This document shows positions 19,624 through 29,523 of a stretch of DNA of 64,000 nt, one piece after another. Source of the DNA: VAZQ01 sp963817015. Its GTDB lineage: Bacteria; Pseudomonadota; Alphaproteobacteria; Rhizobiales; Xanthobacteraceae. Position 1 is the first letter of the stretch. The number at the start of each line of letters is the position of its first letter. The stretch covers positions 221,368 through 285,367 of the forward strand of contig CAWFMV010000009.1 in NCBI GenBank assembly GCA_963817015.1, written 5' to 3'. The notes beneath the pieces are model-generated. The model saw only the letters and a program-made list of their open reading frames with translations. It was not told the DNA's origin and ran no database searches. A program made the position numbers and the translations under genes.

Positions 19624-20043
19624 ATGTTGGAAGAATTCAAGAAATTTGCCTTGCGCGGCAATGTCGTTGACCTCGCGGTTGGCGTCATCATTGGCGTTGC
19701 ATTCGGGGCGATCGTTGCATCGCTGGTCGCCGACATCATCATGCCGATCGTCGGTGCGATCACGCCCGGCGGGCTGGATTTCTCGAACTACTTCCTCGCT
19801 CTGTCCAAGAACGTCGACGCCGCGACCTACGTTGACGCGAAGAAGCAGGGCGCGGTCTTGGGCTACGGCCAGTTCCTGACCGTGACGCTCAACTTTCTGA
19901 TCGTTGCGTTCGTGCTCTTCCTCGTCGTCCGGGCAATGGTCCAAGCTGCAGAAGCAGGAGGAAGCGAAGCCGCAGCCGCCGGAAACGCCGGCGGACGTCA
20001 CGCTGCTCAGACCGAGATCCGCGATCTGCTCGCGAAGCGCTGA
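19624..20043 (+). CDS. mscL: Large-conductance mechanosensitive channel MscL, C-terminal part garbled
   Basis: Inner-membrane tension-gated channel that releases solutes on osmotic downshock. It begins MLEEFKKFALRGNVVDLAVGV with a GGGGAGG Shine-Dalgarno. TM1 (VGVIIGVAFGAIVASLVADIIMP) and TM2 (LTVTLNFLIVAFVLFLVVRAM) are normal. After RAM, an extra C at 19942 (before AAG) and two extra bases near 20008 add exactly three. About 22 residues of the cytoplasmic linker are therefore misread, while the final TEIRDLLAKR helix and stop are in frame. The shifted frame recovers the expected KLQKQEEAKPQPPETPADVTLL linker. Function should be intact in the real genome. Confidence 0.93.
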   Translation: MLEEFKKFALRGNVVDLAVGVIIGVAFGAIVASLVADIIMPIVGAITPGGLDFSNYFLALSKNVDAATYVDAKKQGAVLGYGQFLTVTLNFLIVAFVLFLVVRAMVQAAEAGGSEAAAAGNAGGRHAAQTEIRDLLAKR

Positions 20044-20102
20044 CACGCGCTGAACGCACGCCATCGGTTTCCTTACGACTGCCGCCTCGTGCAACGGGGC
20101 GA

Positions 20103-21223
20103 TCAATCGCCCCAGACCTCACGCGCCACCTCGACGATGCGAGCGAGCTTGGCGCGCTCCATCTCCTCGCTGACGCCGACGTGCTCGGAGGCGCTGGTCG
20201 AGAAGCCGCATTGCGGGCTGAGCGCGAGCTGCTCGAGCCTGACGTAGCGGCTTGCCTCCTCGATGCGGCGCTTGAGCAGGTCGGCAGTTTCGAGCTGAGC
20301 GACCTTGGAGGCGACCAGGCCGAGCACCACGAACTTGCCGGGCGGCACCGCGCGCAACGGCTCGAACGAGCCCGAGCGCGCGTTGTCGTACTCCAGAAAG
20401 TAGATGCCGACCTTCATGTCGTTGAACAGCGGCTCGGCGATCGGGTCATAGCCGACGTTGGCCTGCCAGCTCGGGTCCTGGCTGCGGCAGATGTGGACGC
20501 CGACCGTCATGCCGGCGGGCGCGCCGGCGACGACCGCGTTGACCGCGCCGATGTAGGTCTTGAGCAGATCGCGCCAGTCCTCGCCGCGCTCCTTGAGCAG
20601 TCGCCTGCACGCGCGGGTCGCCGAGCTTCACCAGCGAGGTCTCGTCGATCTGCAGATAGGTGCAGCCCACATCGGCGAGCGAGCGCATTTCCTGATGCAT
20701 AGGCTGCGGTGAGATCGGACCAGAACGCGTCGAGGTCGGGATAGGCGTCGCGGCTGATATTGGCGCGCCCGGCCCGGTAGTGGATGTAGCAGGGGCCCGG
20801 CAGCGTGATCTTCGGCGTGCGCTCCGTCAGTGACTTGAGAAAGCGGAAGTCGGCGGCGTTCTGCGGACCGTTCCATTGGATGCGGTCGACCACCTTGGGA
20901 ATGCGCCGCGCCATGCGGTGGCCGTGGGTGCTCGAGCCGATGAAGCCGGTGTCCTCGGTCAGCTCGACCGAGACGCCGGAAATGCCGGATATCGTGAACG
21001 AGTCCGAGTAGGTGCCGCGCCGGAACTCGCCGTCGGTGACGACCTTGAGCCCAACCTCCTCCTGCAGCTTCACGACATTGCGGATCGCCTCGTTCTCGGC
21101 GGCGGTCAGGCGCTGACGGTCGATCGCGCCGGTTGCGAATTCGTCGCGCGCCTGCAGCAGGGCAGGCGGGCGCAGCAGGCTGCCGATGTGCTCGGCGCGA
21201 AACGGAGGCTGTGTGGTGTTCAT
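20103..21223 (-). pseudogene. MetE-like cobalamin-independent methyltransferase, frameshifted in the middle
   Basis: Stand-alone catalytic-domain relative of methionine synthase MetE, about 370 residues when corrected, from ATG 21223 (MNTTQPPFRAEHIGS) to TGA 20103-20105. The N-terminal third holds AEHIGSLLRP and VVTDGEFRR, typical of the family. Zinc ligands appear as His and Cys in VGVHICRSQ and Cys in SPQCGFST near the C-terminus. Three pieces lie in three frames, with changes near 20702, 20605 and 20515. Such short MetE relatives accept various methyl donors; without a folate-binding N-domain this one is unlikely to be the main methionine synthase. Confidence 0.82.
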
Positions 21224-21366
21224 TGAGGTCGTATATCGCCTTGTGTTGGCGTAGAGCAACCATGCGCGTCGCGCCAAGGTCGCTTGGTTCCGACCTCTGG
21301 CGGGCACTGTAATTCCGCAATTGCGTTTTACGCTGCTAGGGTGGCGGTCACGGAACGAGGTTCGTT

Positions 21367-22116
21367 ATGACGTTCAAATCTTGGCTCAGCTGGGCCAGTC
21401 GGCTGTGGGCGCTCATCGCCTTTCTTTTGACCGTCACGCCGACCGTTCTGCCGGCGCACGCGGAGAATGCCCGCAAGGTCAGCGTGGTCTCGTTCGGGCT
21501 TTTCGGCGATCAAAGCGTGTTTCGAAGCGAGGCAACCGGAGCAGCGAAAATCATAGCGGACCGCTTCGGGGGCGGCCCGGTCGACGTGCAATACAATTCG
21601 AAGAAAGGGGGAAAAGCGACGATCGAGAGCTTGGCGACGTCATTGCAGACGGCCGCCAAGGGGATGGACGCCGAGAACGATGTTCTGTTTCTCATTCTCA
21701 CCACGCACGGCTCGCCCGCCGGCGTTGCGGTCAAGGCGGGGCAGCAAACCCAAATGCTCACGCCACCACATCTCGCCGACATGCTGGCGCGAACGGGCGT
21801 GCGGCGCAAGGCGGTGGTTATCTCGGCCTGCTATTCCGGCGTCTTCATTCCTCGTCTCGCGAGCCCCGATGCTCTGGTCATCACCGCGGCTGATGCCGAC
21901 CATCCGTCGTTCGGCTGCCAGGACAAGGCCAAGTGGACTTATTTCGGCGATGCGTTCTTCAACGTCGCGCTCCGGACAGCCAAGAGCGTGAAGGACGCCT
22001 TTGCGGTTGCGCGCGAGCTCGTGCTGAAGCGAGAGCTGCGCGAGCGCTTCGAGCCGTCGAACCCGCAAATGGCAGGCGGCGCAAACGTCGAGCCGCTGCT
22101 CATTGCGCGTCGTTGA
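21367..22116 (+). CDS. Secreted C13-family (legumain/caspase-fold) cysteine peptidase
   Basis: 249 residues with a signal peptide (WALIAFLLTVTPTVLPAHA). Caspase-fold peptidase of family C13. The catalytic dyad is visible as His114 in LILTTHGSP and Cys155 in VISACYSG, each after a hydrophobic strand, with the expected spacing. A GAGG Shine-Dalgarno precedes ATG 21367. The gene is fully open. Bacterial members are periplasmic and their targets are mostly unknown; the eukaryotic relatives are legumain and the GPI transamidase subunit. It is monocistronic or paired with the small secreted protein at 22363 (246-base gap). Confidence 0.85.
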   Translation: MTFKSWLSWASRLWALIAFLLTVTPTVLPAHAENARKVSVVSFGLFGDQSVFRSEATGAAKIIADRFGGGPVDVQYNSKKGGKATIESLATSLQTAAKGMDAENDVLFLILTTHGSPAGVAVKAGQQTQMLTPPHLADMLARTGVRRKAVVISACYSGVFIPRLASPDALVITAADADHPSFGCQDKAKWTYFGDAFFNVALRTAKSVKDAFAVARELVLKRELRERFEPSNPQMAGGANVEPLLIARR

Positions 22117-22362
22117 CAGGTGGACGCAACAGCTAAATGGGAAGGCGAGGCGGTGGGTTTACCCCTTAGCCGCAAAAGACAACTTTCGCCTCGTGCGAAT
22201 ATACCAACGGCAGAGTCTCCTAAACCTTTTGGCCATATGGCCACATCATAAGCGGAACTAAAGTTCAGACCGTGCATCCCAAGCTTGCTGACTTGCACCC
22301 TGGACGCTCCGCCGCCTTCCAGCTCCTGAGGTGGCCGGGCTGCCGCCACTCAGGAGACGCCG

Positions 22363-22839
22363 ATGACGTCCAGCGCCCGCCGACTTGTCGCAATTTCGTC
22401 CGCGTTGTTAGTACTGGCCCTGCCGGTCGTTGCCTGGTCGCGGGGAAAGGCGCCGAACGCCTCCACCAGCAACACGAGCGACTACGGATATAGCGATTCC
22501 CACTTCCGGATACGCTACGACGCCGAGTGGGAAAGCAGCCCGCCTAATGTGCGGCAATGGTTTCAGAACCTGATGCAGCCCGACAACCCACGTCTCTCGT
22601 GCTGCGGTGAAGCGGACTCCTATGAGGCAGACCTCTACGAGCAGGATGAAAACAGCTACGTCGCTATCATCACGGGCCAAGGCCCGGCGGTCAAGAAACC
22701 GTACATCCCTGAAGGGACGAGGCTCAAAGTCCCAAACAATAAAATAAAGTGGGACCAGGGTAACCCCACGGGACACGGAATTATCTTCATCGGCACGAAT
22801 TACACAATCTTCTGTTACGTCCCGCCTACGGGGATCTGA
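22363..22839 (+). CDS. Small secreted hypothetical protein, 158 residues
   Basis: Begins with a signal peptide (RRLVAISSALLVLALPVVAWS) and is otherwise a compact 130-residue secreted domain. It contains a Cys pair in RLSCCGEADSYEAD, which follows WFQNLMQPDNP, and another Cys near the end (IFCYVPPTGI). The WFQ-MQPD-CCGEAD pattern recalls uncharacterised secreted proteins of Bradyrhizobium, from memory only. No catalytic motif is recognised. The gene is intact and on the same strand as the C13 peptidase. Confidence 0.72.
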   Translation: MTSSARRLVAISSALLVLALPVVAWSRGKAPNASTSNTSDYGYSDSHFRIRYDAEWESSPPNVRQWFQNLMQPDNPRLSCCGEADSYEADLYEQDENSYVAIITGQGPAVKKPYIPEGTRLKVPNNKIKWDQGNPTGHGIIFIGTNYTIFCYVPPTGI

Positions 22840-23054
22840 TCTCCGCGGGCCAGATCCCAGCGAACGCGGGGCTGCGACGTGAAGCGGCCGGCAAGCTAGG
22901 GCGCCGAGCCTGCTGTGACAGTTGCCTTGCGCGGGGCCCGCCGTCGGCCGGGCCTGCTAGCGCGCTTGTCCAGTCCCCGCAACCCCGATAGAGAATGAAT
23001 GACAGCCTTCGGCCCGCCAATTGCGGCGGCCGCGATACTCCGGGGAGATTGGTC

Positions 23055-24513
23055 ATGAACGTGCACGCCCAGATGAAGGGACAGATGCTGATCGGCGGCG
23101 AGATGGTCGCCGGCGAGGCCAACAAGTGGATCGAGTCGGTCAATCCCGCCAACGAGGAGAGGATCGGCGAGTTCGCCGCCGGCGATGCGGCCGACGTGAA
23201 CAAGGCGGTGGCCGCCGCCGAGAAGGCGCAGCCGGCCTGGGCGGCGCTCGATATCAAGGAGCGCGGCAAATATCTCAAGCCGATGGCCAAGCGCATCCGC
23301 GAGCGCGGCGAGGAATTGCTGCACACCGAGGTGATCGATACCGGCAACACCATCACCAAGATGAAGGCCGACATCGAGGGCGCCGCCGAGCAGCTCGAAT
23401 GGTACACCGGCCTCGCCATCGAGATGAAGGGCGAGACCGTTCCGGCGAGCTCCAAGCACCTGCACATCACGGTGCGCGAGCCCTATGGCGTGGTGGCGCG
23501 CATCGTGCCGTTCAATCATCCGCTGAGCTTCGCGGCGCGCGGCCTCGCCGGCCCGCTGATCGCCGGCAACACGGTGGTGATCAAGCCGCCGGAGACGAGC
23601 TCGCTGTCGTCCACGCATCCTCGGCGAGATCGTCGCAAGGAGATCATGCCGCCCGGCATCGTCAATATCGTCACCGGCAACGGCATGCCGGCCGGCGACG
23701 CGATCGTGCGGCATCCGCGCGTCAAGCGCATCTCCTTCACCGGCTCGGTGCCGACCGGCATGGCGATCCAGCGCGCGGCCGCGGAAGGCGGCATCAAGGC
23801 GCTGACGCTGGAGCTTGGCGGCAAGAACCCGTTCATCGTCTATCCGGATGCCGATCCCGACAAAGTCGCGGATGCCGCCATCGCCGGCATGAACTTCGCC
23901 TGGTCGGGGCAGTCCTGCGGCTCGACCAGCCGGCTGATGCTGCACGAGGAGCTCTACAAGAAGGTGCTCGACCGCGTCACCGAGCGGGTCGCCGAGATCA
24001 AGATGGGCGATCCGATGGATCCGAAGTCGCAGATGGGCCCGATGAACTCCAAGCGCCACATGGAGCGGGTCAACACGATGATCAAGTCGGGCGTCGACGA
24101 CGGCGCCAAGCTGATGATCGGCGGCAAGCGGCCCGCCCGGCAAGGAGTTCGAGCGCGGCTTCTGGGTCGAGCCGACGGTGTTCGGCGACGTGCATCCGCA
24201 GATGAAGATCGCGCGCGAGGAGATTTTCGGGCCGGTGCTCTCGGTGTTCTCCTGGCGCGACGAGGACGCCATCATCGAGCTCGCCAATTCGGTCGAATAC
24301 GGGCTCACCGCGGCGGTGTGGACCAACGACATCAAGCGCGCGCTCAAGGCCGCGCGCCGGGTGCAGTCCGGCATGGTCTGGGTCAACGGCGTCGGCAACC
24401 ACTTCAAGGGCACGCCCTATGGCGGCTACAAGAACTCCGGCGTCGGCAAGGAAAGCTGCCTGTCGGAGCTGTTGAGCTACACCGAGGAAAAGTCGATCCA
24501 GATTTTCCTGTGA
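23055..24513 (+). pseudogene. NAD(P)-dependent aldehyde dehydrogenase, two frameshift sites
   Basis: Oxidises an aldehyde to the acid, about 485 residues when corrected. ATG 23055 follows GGGGAGA. Motifs: the N of VPFNHPLSF (oxyanion Asn), the general base Glu in LTLELGGKNPF, the catalytic Cys in WSGQSCGSTSR, and EEIFGPVLSVF near the end. The frame changes at about 23616 (extra C before CTC) and about 23633 (extra GC before AAG), which cancel to the original frame. A third change at about 24140 (GCCCGG for GCCGG) puts the last 120 residues in another frame. An aldehyde dehydrogenase alone does not name a pathway; a composite repeat follows it at 24525. Confidence 0.85.
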
Positions 24514-24524
24514 TCGGACCCTGC

Positions 24525-24690
24525 TCCGACCTCATCCAGAGGAGCGGTCCGAAGGACCGCGTCTCGAAGGATGGGTCGGCCACCGCTAGGCCCCACTTGA
24601 TCGCCCATGGTTCGAGACGCGTCGCATCGCAGTCAAGTGCACGCAGGCTGCGCCTGCTATGGCGACGCTCCTCACCATGAGGCGGAGCTT
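24525..24690. repeat. Composite dispersed repeat (CCTCATC...GAGGAGC / CGTCTCGAA family)
   Basis: Starts with a CCTCATCCAGAGGAGCGG block and a GCGTCTCGAAGGATG block, and ends with CATGGTTCGAGACGCG and CTCCTCACCATGAGG, which are their inverted partners. The element at 31490-31632 has the same parts in opposite orientation. Such elements are scattered through Bradyrhizobium-type genomes. Confidence 0.75.
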
Positions 24691-24698
24691 TTGGCCGG

Positions 24699-27600
24699 CT
24701 AGCGCTTGTCCCACCTGACATCGAGCCAGTGCACCCGCGCCACGGCGTCACGCACCACAATGGTGCCTTTGTCGGGCATGACGGCAATATTCGTGAACTC
24801 GACGTCGCCCTCGAACAGCGCAATCTCCTGTCCGCTTTCGACGTTCCATAGCCGGACAGTCCTGTCTGCGGAAGCTGAAACGACGTGTCGCTCATCGAGC
24901 ACGGCGACCGAATAGACGCTTCCTCTGTGTCCCTCAAAGCGATGCAGCTCTGCACCGGTCTCGACATCCCAGAGCCGGAGCGTCCCGTCCTCAGAGGCCG
25001 AGATGGCGCGCCGCTCGTTCAACACGGCAACGCCACAGACACCGTTGTCATGACCTTCAAAGCGGCGGAGCTCTGCGCGCGTCTCCATATCCCAGAGCGT
25101 CAGCGTCTTGTCCTGCGAGGCCGAGATGACACGCCGTGCATCGAGCACAGCTACTGAATTGACGCCCTCGCTGTGGCCTTCAAAGCGATGCAGCTCGCTA
25201 CCGGTCTCCACGTCCCAGAGCCTGAGTGTCTTGTCCTGCGAGGCCGAGATGATGCGCCGCGCGTCAAGCACGGCCGCTGAATTGACGCCTTCGTCATGTC
25301 CCTCCAGGCAACGCAGCTCCGCTCCCGTTTCCAGGTCCCAGAGCCGCAGGGTCTTGTCATTTTGGCCGCAGGACACGACGCGCGAGGCGTCCAGCCTCGT
25401 CAGCTGTGCGGCCCAACCCTTGTGCTGCCCTTTGAAGGCAAGCAACTCTTCTCCGGTCTCAATATCCCAAAGCGTCAGGGCGCCCCACCAGGCTCCGGTC
25501 AAGACCCTGCGATCGTCGAGCACGACGAAGCTCGCGGCCCACCAGTCGAGGCCTTTGAACCGGGTGAGTTTCTCGTTCGACTCCATGCTCCAGAGTCGAA
25601 TGGTTCGGTCGTAGGACGCGGACAGTACGTGCCGACTGTCGAGCACGGCGACGCTCGTCACATTGCTGGAGTGGCCTCCGAAGCTGCTCAGTTTCTCTCC
25701 ACTCTCGACATCCCAGACTTCGACCTCACAGTATCCCGTGGTCCCGACGACCACGCGGCGGCTGTCGAGTATCGCGAAGTTCATCGCCCAGAAGCGAACG
25801 CCCTCGAATTGGCGCAGCTCGCGGCCGCTCTCGGCATCCCAGAGCCGGAAGACGCCATAGTCCGATCCGCCCGACAGGAAACGGCGGCCGTCAAGGACGG
25901 CGAGGCTCATGATGGGCCGCTTGAGCTCCTCGCCGCCCAACAATTGCGGCGGCTCATCCGGCTTGTCCAGGTCAAAAACCTTGAGCGTCTTGTCCGAGAA
26001 GCTGGCGATGAGGCGGCGAGGGGTAACGAGCGCAATGGCCGTTGCTCCGCGCTCGAAGCCCATGTTTCCCTTCAACCATTCCGAAAAGCGTGCGTCCTCG
26101 CTTTTGTCGTTCGTGACAAGCCGGCGCAGCTCGTGTCCCGTCTCTGCATCCCAAAGGCGAATTGTATTGTCCTCGGAGGCTGAGAGGATGCGACCATCGA
26201 GCATCGTCAACCTCGTCACCGCGCCATCGTGGCCGACGATGCGGCGCAGCTCCTGTCCGGTCTCGACGTCCCAGATCCGGAGTGTCTTGTCGGTGGAGCT
26301 CGACGCAACGCGGCTGCTGTCGAGACGCACGAGACTCAGCACCGGGCCTTCGTGCCCCTCGAAGCGGCGTAGCTCCGCGCCGGTCTCGGCGTCCCACAGC
26401 CGGATCGTCTTGTCGTGTGAGCACGACAGAAAGCGGCGGCCGTCGAGCACGGTGAGGGCCGAGACGGCATCTTGATGTCCGTCGAAGCGGCGGACTTCCG
26501 CACCCGGCGCAGTGAACGTCGGGCGTCTTGGCACGAGCGCGGGGCTCGGCAAGCATGTAGACGTTGTTGCAAGGAATGGCGCCAGCCCCTCGGCATCCTC
26601 TGGCGCCAGGCGCGACAGCAATTGCACTGGCAGCTGCTTGGGGTCGCGGGCGAGGATACGGCCAGACAAATCAAGCACGCGCCCGATCAGGTCCTGCGCG
26701 CGCCCTTTCCCGAACCTCCGGTAGTCGGTGAGCAGGCTTTCCAGGCTCGTCACCGTCAGCTTGTTCAGCATCCATCGGGGATCGAGCAGGAGCTCCGCGA
26801 CTGCGTCCTCCCGGCCAGCACCGGCGAGGTGGTGGGCAGCGTGCTCGTACCAGTAGCGCCGCTCGGACGAGGCGGCGAGGTCGGAGCCGTCGAGCTTGCC
26901 GACGGCTGCCGTCAGTTGCTCGTGCAGCGCCTTCAAGCTCTCCGCCTGCTGCGCCCGTTTCCAGGCGTCGAGCAGATATTGGCGCACGACGTCATGCAGC
27001 CGGAATGTCTTGAATTGCAGATTGAGGTCGAGCAGCAAAGAATAACCGAGAAATCTCTGCAGCAGATCCTCGCTGTCCAACTCGTCGAGGCCGCCGGTTT
27101 CCTGCCACAGCCGGGTGCAGATGCCGAGCGGCACATCGGTGTCCTCAGGAAACACCGCAAGCTCGCGCAGCCGCGCCTGTTCGTCCTGGTTGAGCAGCTC
27201 GAGGCTCACGCTGAGCGTGCTCTCGACCGCCTTGTGACGCGCGGCTTCGTTCTTGGCGTCGAATGCCGTGAGGCCCCTGGCGTCGAGCCGACAATTCACA
27301 CTGGCAATCGCTTGCGCGAGTGGCTCGCGCGCGCGGATGACGCGGTCGCGCAGGAAGCCGCCAGCCAAGGTGAGCAGCAGCGGCCATTCACCCAGGCGTG
27401 CCGCAAGTGTCCGCAGCGCCAGCTGCCCGGCCTGCGCCTGATCGGGCGGCAGCCCCTGGGTGAGGAGAGAGAGCGCTTCGCCTGCTCGCATCGCGTCGAC
27501 GACGACGCGAAACGCATCTGCCGGCAGCACGTGGTCGAGGCGCGTGGTGATCAGGCGGGTCGTGTTACGACCGCCCTGCAGGAAGGGCCGCAAATCCTGC

Positions 27601-28397
27601 TCGCGCCACACGTCGTCGATGACGAGGAGGCAGCGTCGCTCGGCCAGCGCATCGGCGAGCTTGGCGCTCGCAGCACCGACGGTCTGCAGGCCCGAGCGCT
27701 CACCCGTCAAGCTCAGGATGAGGTCGGCTACGCGGGCAAGCAGATCGTTGGGCTGCTCGCCGATCTCGACGTGCAGAATGCCGTCGACATAGGCTTCCTG
27801 AATATCCGGATCGTGGCAGAGATAATTTGCCAGCGCCGACTTCCCGAACCCGCCCGCACCCCTGAGCGCGACGGTTGTCGCCACCGCATCGCCTTTGTCA
27901 TCGAGCAACCGGGCCTTGAGGGCCGCAAGCTCCTCGGGGCGCTCGACGAAGCTCTTCGGTGGGTCGGGAGCCATGAACGGCACTCGATTTTGACGGCTCG
28001 GCCCCGAGAGCGTCTGGATGAGCCGCTCCCACTGCTCCGGATATTCGATGTTGTAGATGTGCACCCGCTCGAACCAGCGCGGCAGGCCTCGCATCTCGAA
28101 CTGCCTGCCCGCCCATACCGGGCTCACCTGCCGCCCTTCCTGGCGCGCAAGCCGCAGCTCCTTCTTGATGACCGGTCGCTCGAGCGCACCGGGCGTCACC
28201 ACCAGCACCAGGTGCTCGATCGACGGTGACTTGATCGCCTGCTCGATCTGCGCCCACCATTCGAGGCCGCCTTCCAACGCGATCAGGTCTTGCCAGAGGG
28301 TGAAGCCGCGCTCCTCGAGCCGTTTGCGCAACGTCTGGGCCGGCCCCATTCCGTCCTGGCGTTCGTAAGACACGAAAATCCGTGGCGACGGGCTCAT
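24699..28397 (-). CDS. TIR / NB-ARC (STAND NTPase) / WD40 protein, 1232 residues
   Basis: Large intracellular sensor-effector with the architecture of an NLR. TIR domain, residues about 5-130: RIFVSYERQD strand, putative catalytic Glu80 in VIKKEL, the position used for NAD cleavage in active TIR domains. NB-ARC, about 150-470: Walker A RGAGGFGKS (179-187), Walker B LLVIDDVW (257-264), sensor TTRLITTR, a WPLLLTLAGG GxP-like turn, and an MHD-like FRLHDVVRQYL. WD40, about 640-1232: thirteen clear blades ending in IRLWDxETG-like strands plus one worn blade, enough for two seven-blade propellers. No signal peptide or membrane segment. Fully open, with lower GC than its neighbours. Related TIR-STAND proteins act in phage defence by depleting NAD; that role here is inference. 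Confidence 0.92.
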   Translation of the reverse strand: MSPSPRIFVSYERQDGMGPAQTLRKRLEERGFTLWQDLIALEGGLEWWAQIEQAIKSPSIEHLVLVVTPGALERPVIKKELRLARQEGRQVSPVWAGRQFEMRGLPRWFERVHIYNIEYPEQWERLIQTLSGPSRQNRVPFMAPDPPKSFVERPEELAALKARLLDDKGDAVATTVALRGAGGFGKSALANYLCHDPDIQEAYVDGILHVEIGEQPNDLLARVADLILSLTGERSGLQTVGAASAKLADALAERRCLLVIDDVWREQDLRPFLQGGRNTTRLITTRLDHVLPADAFRVVVDAMRAGEALSLLTQGLPPDQAQAGQLALRTLAARLGEWPLLLTLAGGFLRDRVIRAREPLAQAIASVNCRLDARGLTAFDAKNEAARHKAVESTLSVSLELLNQDEQARLRELAVFPEDTDVPLGICTRLWQETGGLDELDSEDLLQRFLGYSLLLDLNLQFKTFRLHDVVRQYLLDAWKRAQQAESLKALHEQLTAAVGKLDGSDLAASSERRYWYEHAAHHLAGAGREDAVAELLLDPRWMLNKLTVTSLESLLTDYRRFGKGRAQDLIGRVLDLSGRILARDPKQLPVQLLSRLAPEDAEGLAPFLATTSTCLPSPALVPRRPTFTAPGAEVRRFDGHQDAVSALTVLDGRRFLSCSHDKTIRLWDAETGAELRRFEGHEGPVLSLVRLDSSRVASSSTDKTLRIWDVETGQELRRIVGHDGAVTRLTMLDGRILSASEDNTIRLWDAETGHELRRLVTNDKSEDARFSEWLKGNMGFERGATAIALVTPRRLIASFSDKTLKVFDLDKPDEPPQLLGGEELKRPIMSLAVLDGRRFLSGGSDYGVFRLWDAESGRELRQFEGVRFWAMNFAILDSRRVVVGTTGYCEVEVWDVESGEKLSSFGGHSSNVTSVAVLDSRHVLSASYDRTIRLWSMESNEKLTRFKGLDWWAASFVVLDDRRVLTGAWWGALTLWDIETGEELLAFKGQHKGWAAQLTRLDASRVVSCGQNDKTLRLWDLETGAELRCLEGHDEGVNSAAVLDARRIISASQDKTLRLWDVETGSELHRFEGHSEGVNSVAVLDARRVISASQDKTLTLWDMETRAELRRFEGHDNGVCGVAVLNERRAISASEDGTLRLWDVETGAELHRFEGHRGSVYSVAVLDERHVVSASADRTVRLWNVESGQEIALFEGDVEFTNIAVMPDKGTIVVRDAVARVHWLDVRWDKR

Positions 28398-28709
28398 GCG
28401 TCAGGTTCTCAAAAATGTCCGGCCAGCTGACGGTCCAGGAGCCTGCTTGAGCCGGGTATTACGTTAAAGGAACTCTGATAGGACGACGTGTTGGCGACAT
28501 TGTGCGAGGTTAACAGCCGGCACCGGCAATCCGACTTGGGACCTCCAGATCCGCAACTCCCCTGCTGCCTCCAAGCACGGTTGTCGCATTGCGTTTCTGT
28601 CAGATTTCCCGGAGACTCCGGGCGCCCGGACCTCTAAGTAGAGGAACGGCGGTCGTTGCGCCAGCCGCTATTGGGAAGCACGGCGCGAGAGAGCAGGACA
28701 AGGAAACGC
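28398..28709. other. Intergenic region, 312 bases, divergent promoters expected
   Basis: It separates the TIR-NB-ARC-WD40 gene (minus strand) from the ABC ATPase at 28710 (plus strand), so it should hold both promoters. AT content is raised around 28460-28510. I see no convincing gene, hairpin terminator or repeat in it. Confidence 0.5.
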
Positions 28710-29523
28710 ATGCCCGAGACAACAGCCGCGATCGTCGCCGAGAACGCCAGCAAGCTCTTTCTCGACGGCGCCGTGGTGGCCTTCCATCAACTGGCGCTGA
28801 CGGTCGAGCGCAACGAGATCATGTGCGTGGTCGGCCCGTCCGGCTGCGGCAAGACCACGCTGCTTGCGCTGCATCGCCGGCCTGATCGAGCTCAGCGACG
28901 GGCGCATCCTGGTGCATGGCGAGCCGGTCGCCGGCCGGCCGCCCGACGGCGTCGCCATGGTGTTCCAGCATTTCGGCCTGCTGCCGTGGAAGACCGTCTA
29001 CGACAATGCCGCGTTCGGGCTCAAGGTGGCGGGCGTGCCGCGCGCCGAGGTCAAGGAGCGCGTCGGCGCACTATCTCGACCTGGTCGGGCTGAACGGGTT
29101 TCGAGCAGCACTATCCCTATCAGCTCTCCGGCGGCATGCAGCAGCGCGTCGGCCTCGTGCGCGCGCTGGCGATGAACCCGTCGGTGCTGCTGATGGACGA
29201 GCCGTTCGCGGCGCTCGACGCGCAGACGCGCGAAGTGCTGCAGGAGGAACTGCTGGCGCTCATGGAGCGCGCCGGACGAGCGCAAGACCATGGTCTTCAT
29301 CACCCATTCGATCGACGAGGCGATCATGCTCGGCGATCGCATCGCGGTGATGACGGCGCGGCCCGGCCGCATCAAGGAAGTGCTCGACATGCCGTTCGGC
29401 CGTCCGCGCGACGTCGATGCAATGCGCGCCGATCCGCGCTTTGCCGAGCTGCGCCAGCACATCTGGCGGCAGCTGCATTCGACCAAGCCGCGCAACGCCA
29501 GCGCACCGCGGGAGGTCGCGTGA
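28710..29523 (+). pseudogene. NitT/TauT-type ABC importer ATPase, four frameshifts
   Basis: ATPase of an SsuB/TauB-type importer. It begins at ATG 28710 (MPETTAAIV) with an AAGGAAA Shine-Dalgarno and ends at TGA 29521-29523. Walker A is GPSGCGKTT, the Q-loop VFQHFGLLPW, the signature LSGGMQQRV, Walker B VLLMDEPF and the switch VFITHSIDEA. Insertions: about 28866 (CTTG for CTG), about 29068, 29102 (C before GAG) and 29277 (C before GAG). Corrected length is about 269 residues. It overlaps the permease GTG by four bases (GTGA), so translation is coupled. Confidence 0.85.

Noticed and set aside
22896..24413. A 505-codon minus-strand frame opposite the aldehyde dehydrogenase
   Set aside because: It is His/Arg/Leu-rich antisense of a GC-rich gene; the plus strand carries the dehydrogenase catalytic motifs.
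26472..28229. A 585-codon open frame on the plus strand opposite the TIR-NB-ARC gene
   Set aside because: It is an antisense shadow: its translation is rich in Arg, Gln and Ala, shows no domain, and the opposite strand has clear TIR and NB-ARC motifs.
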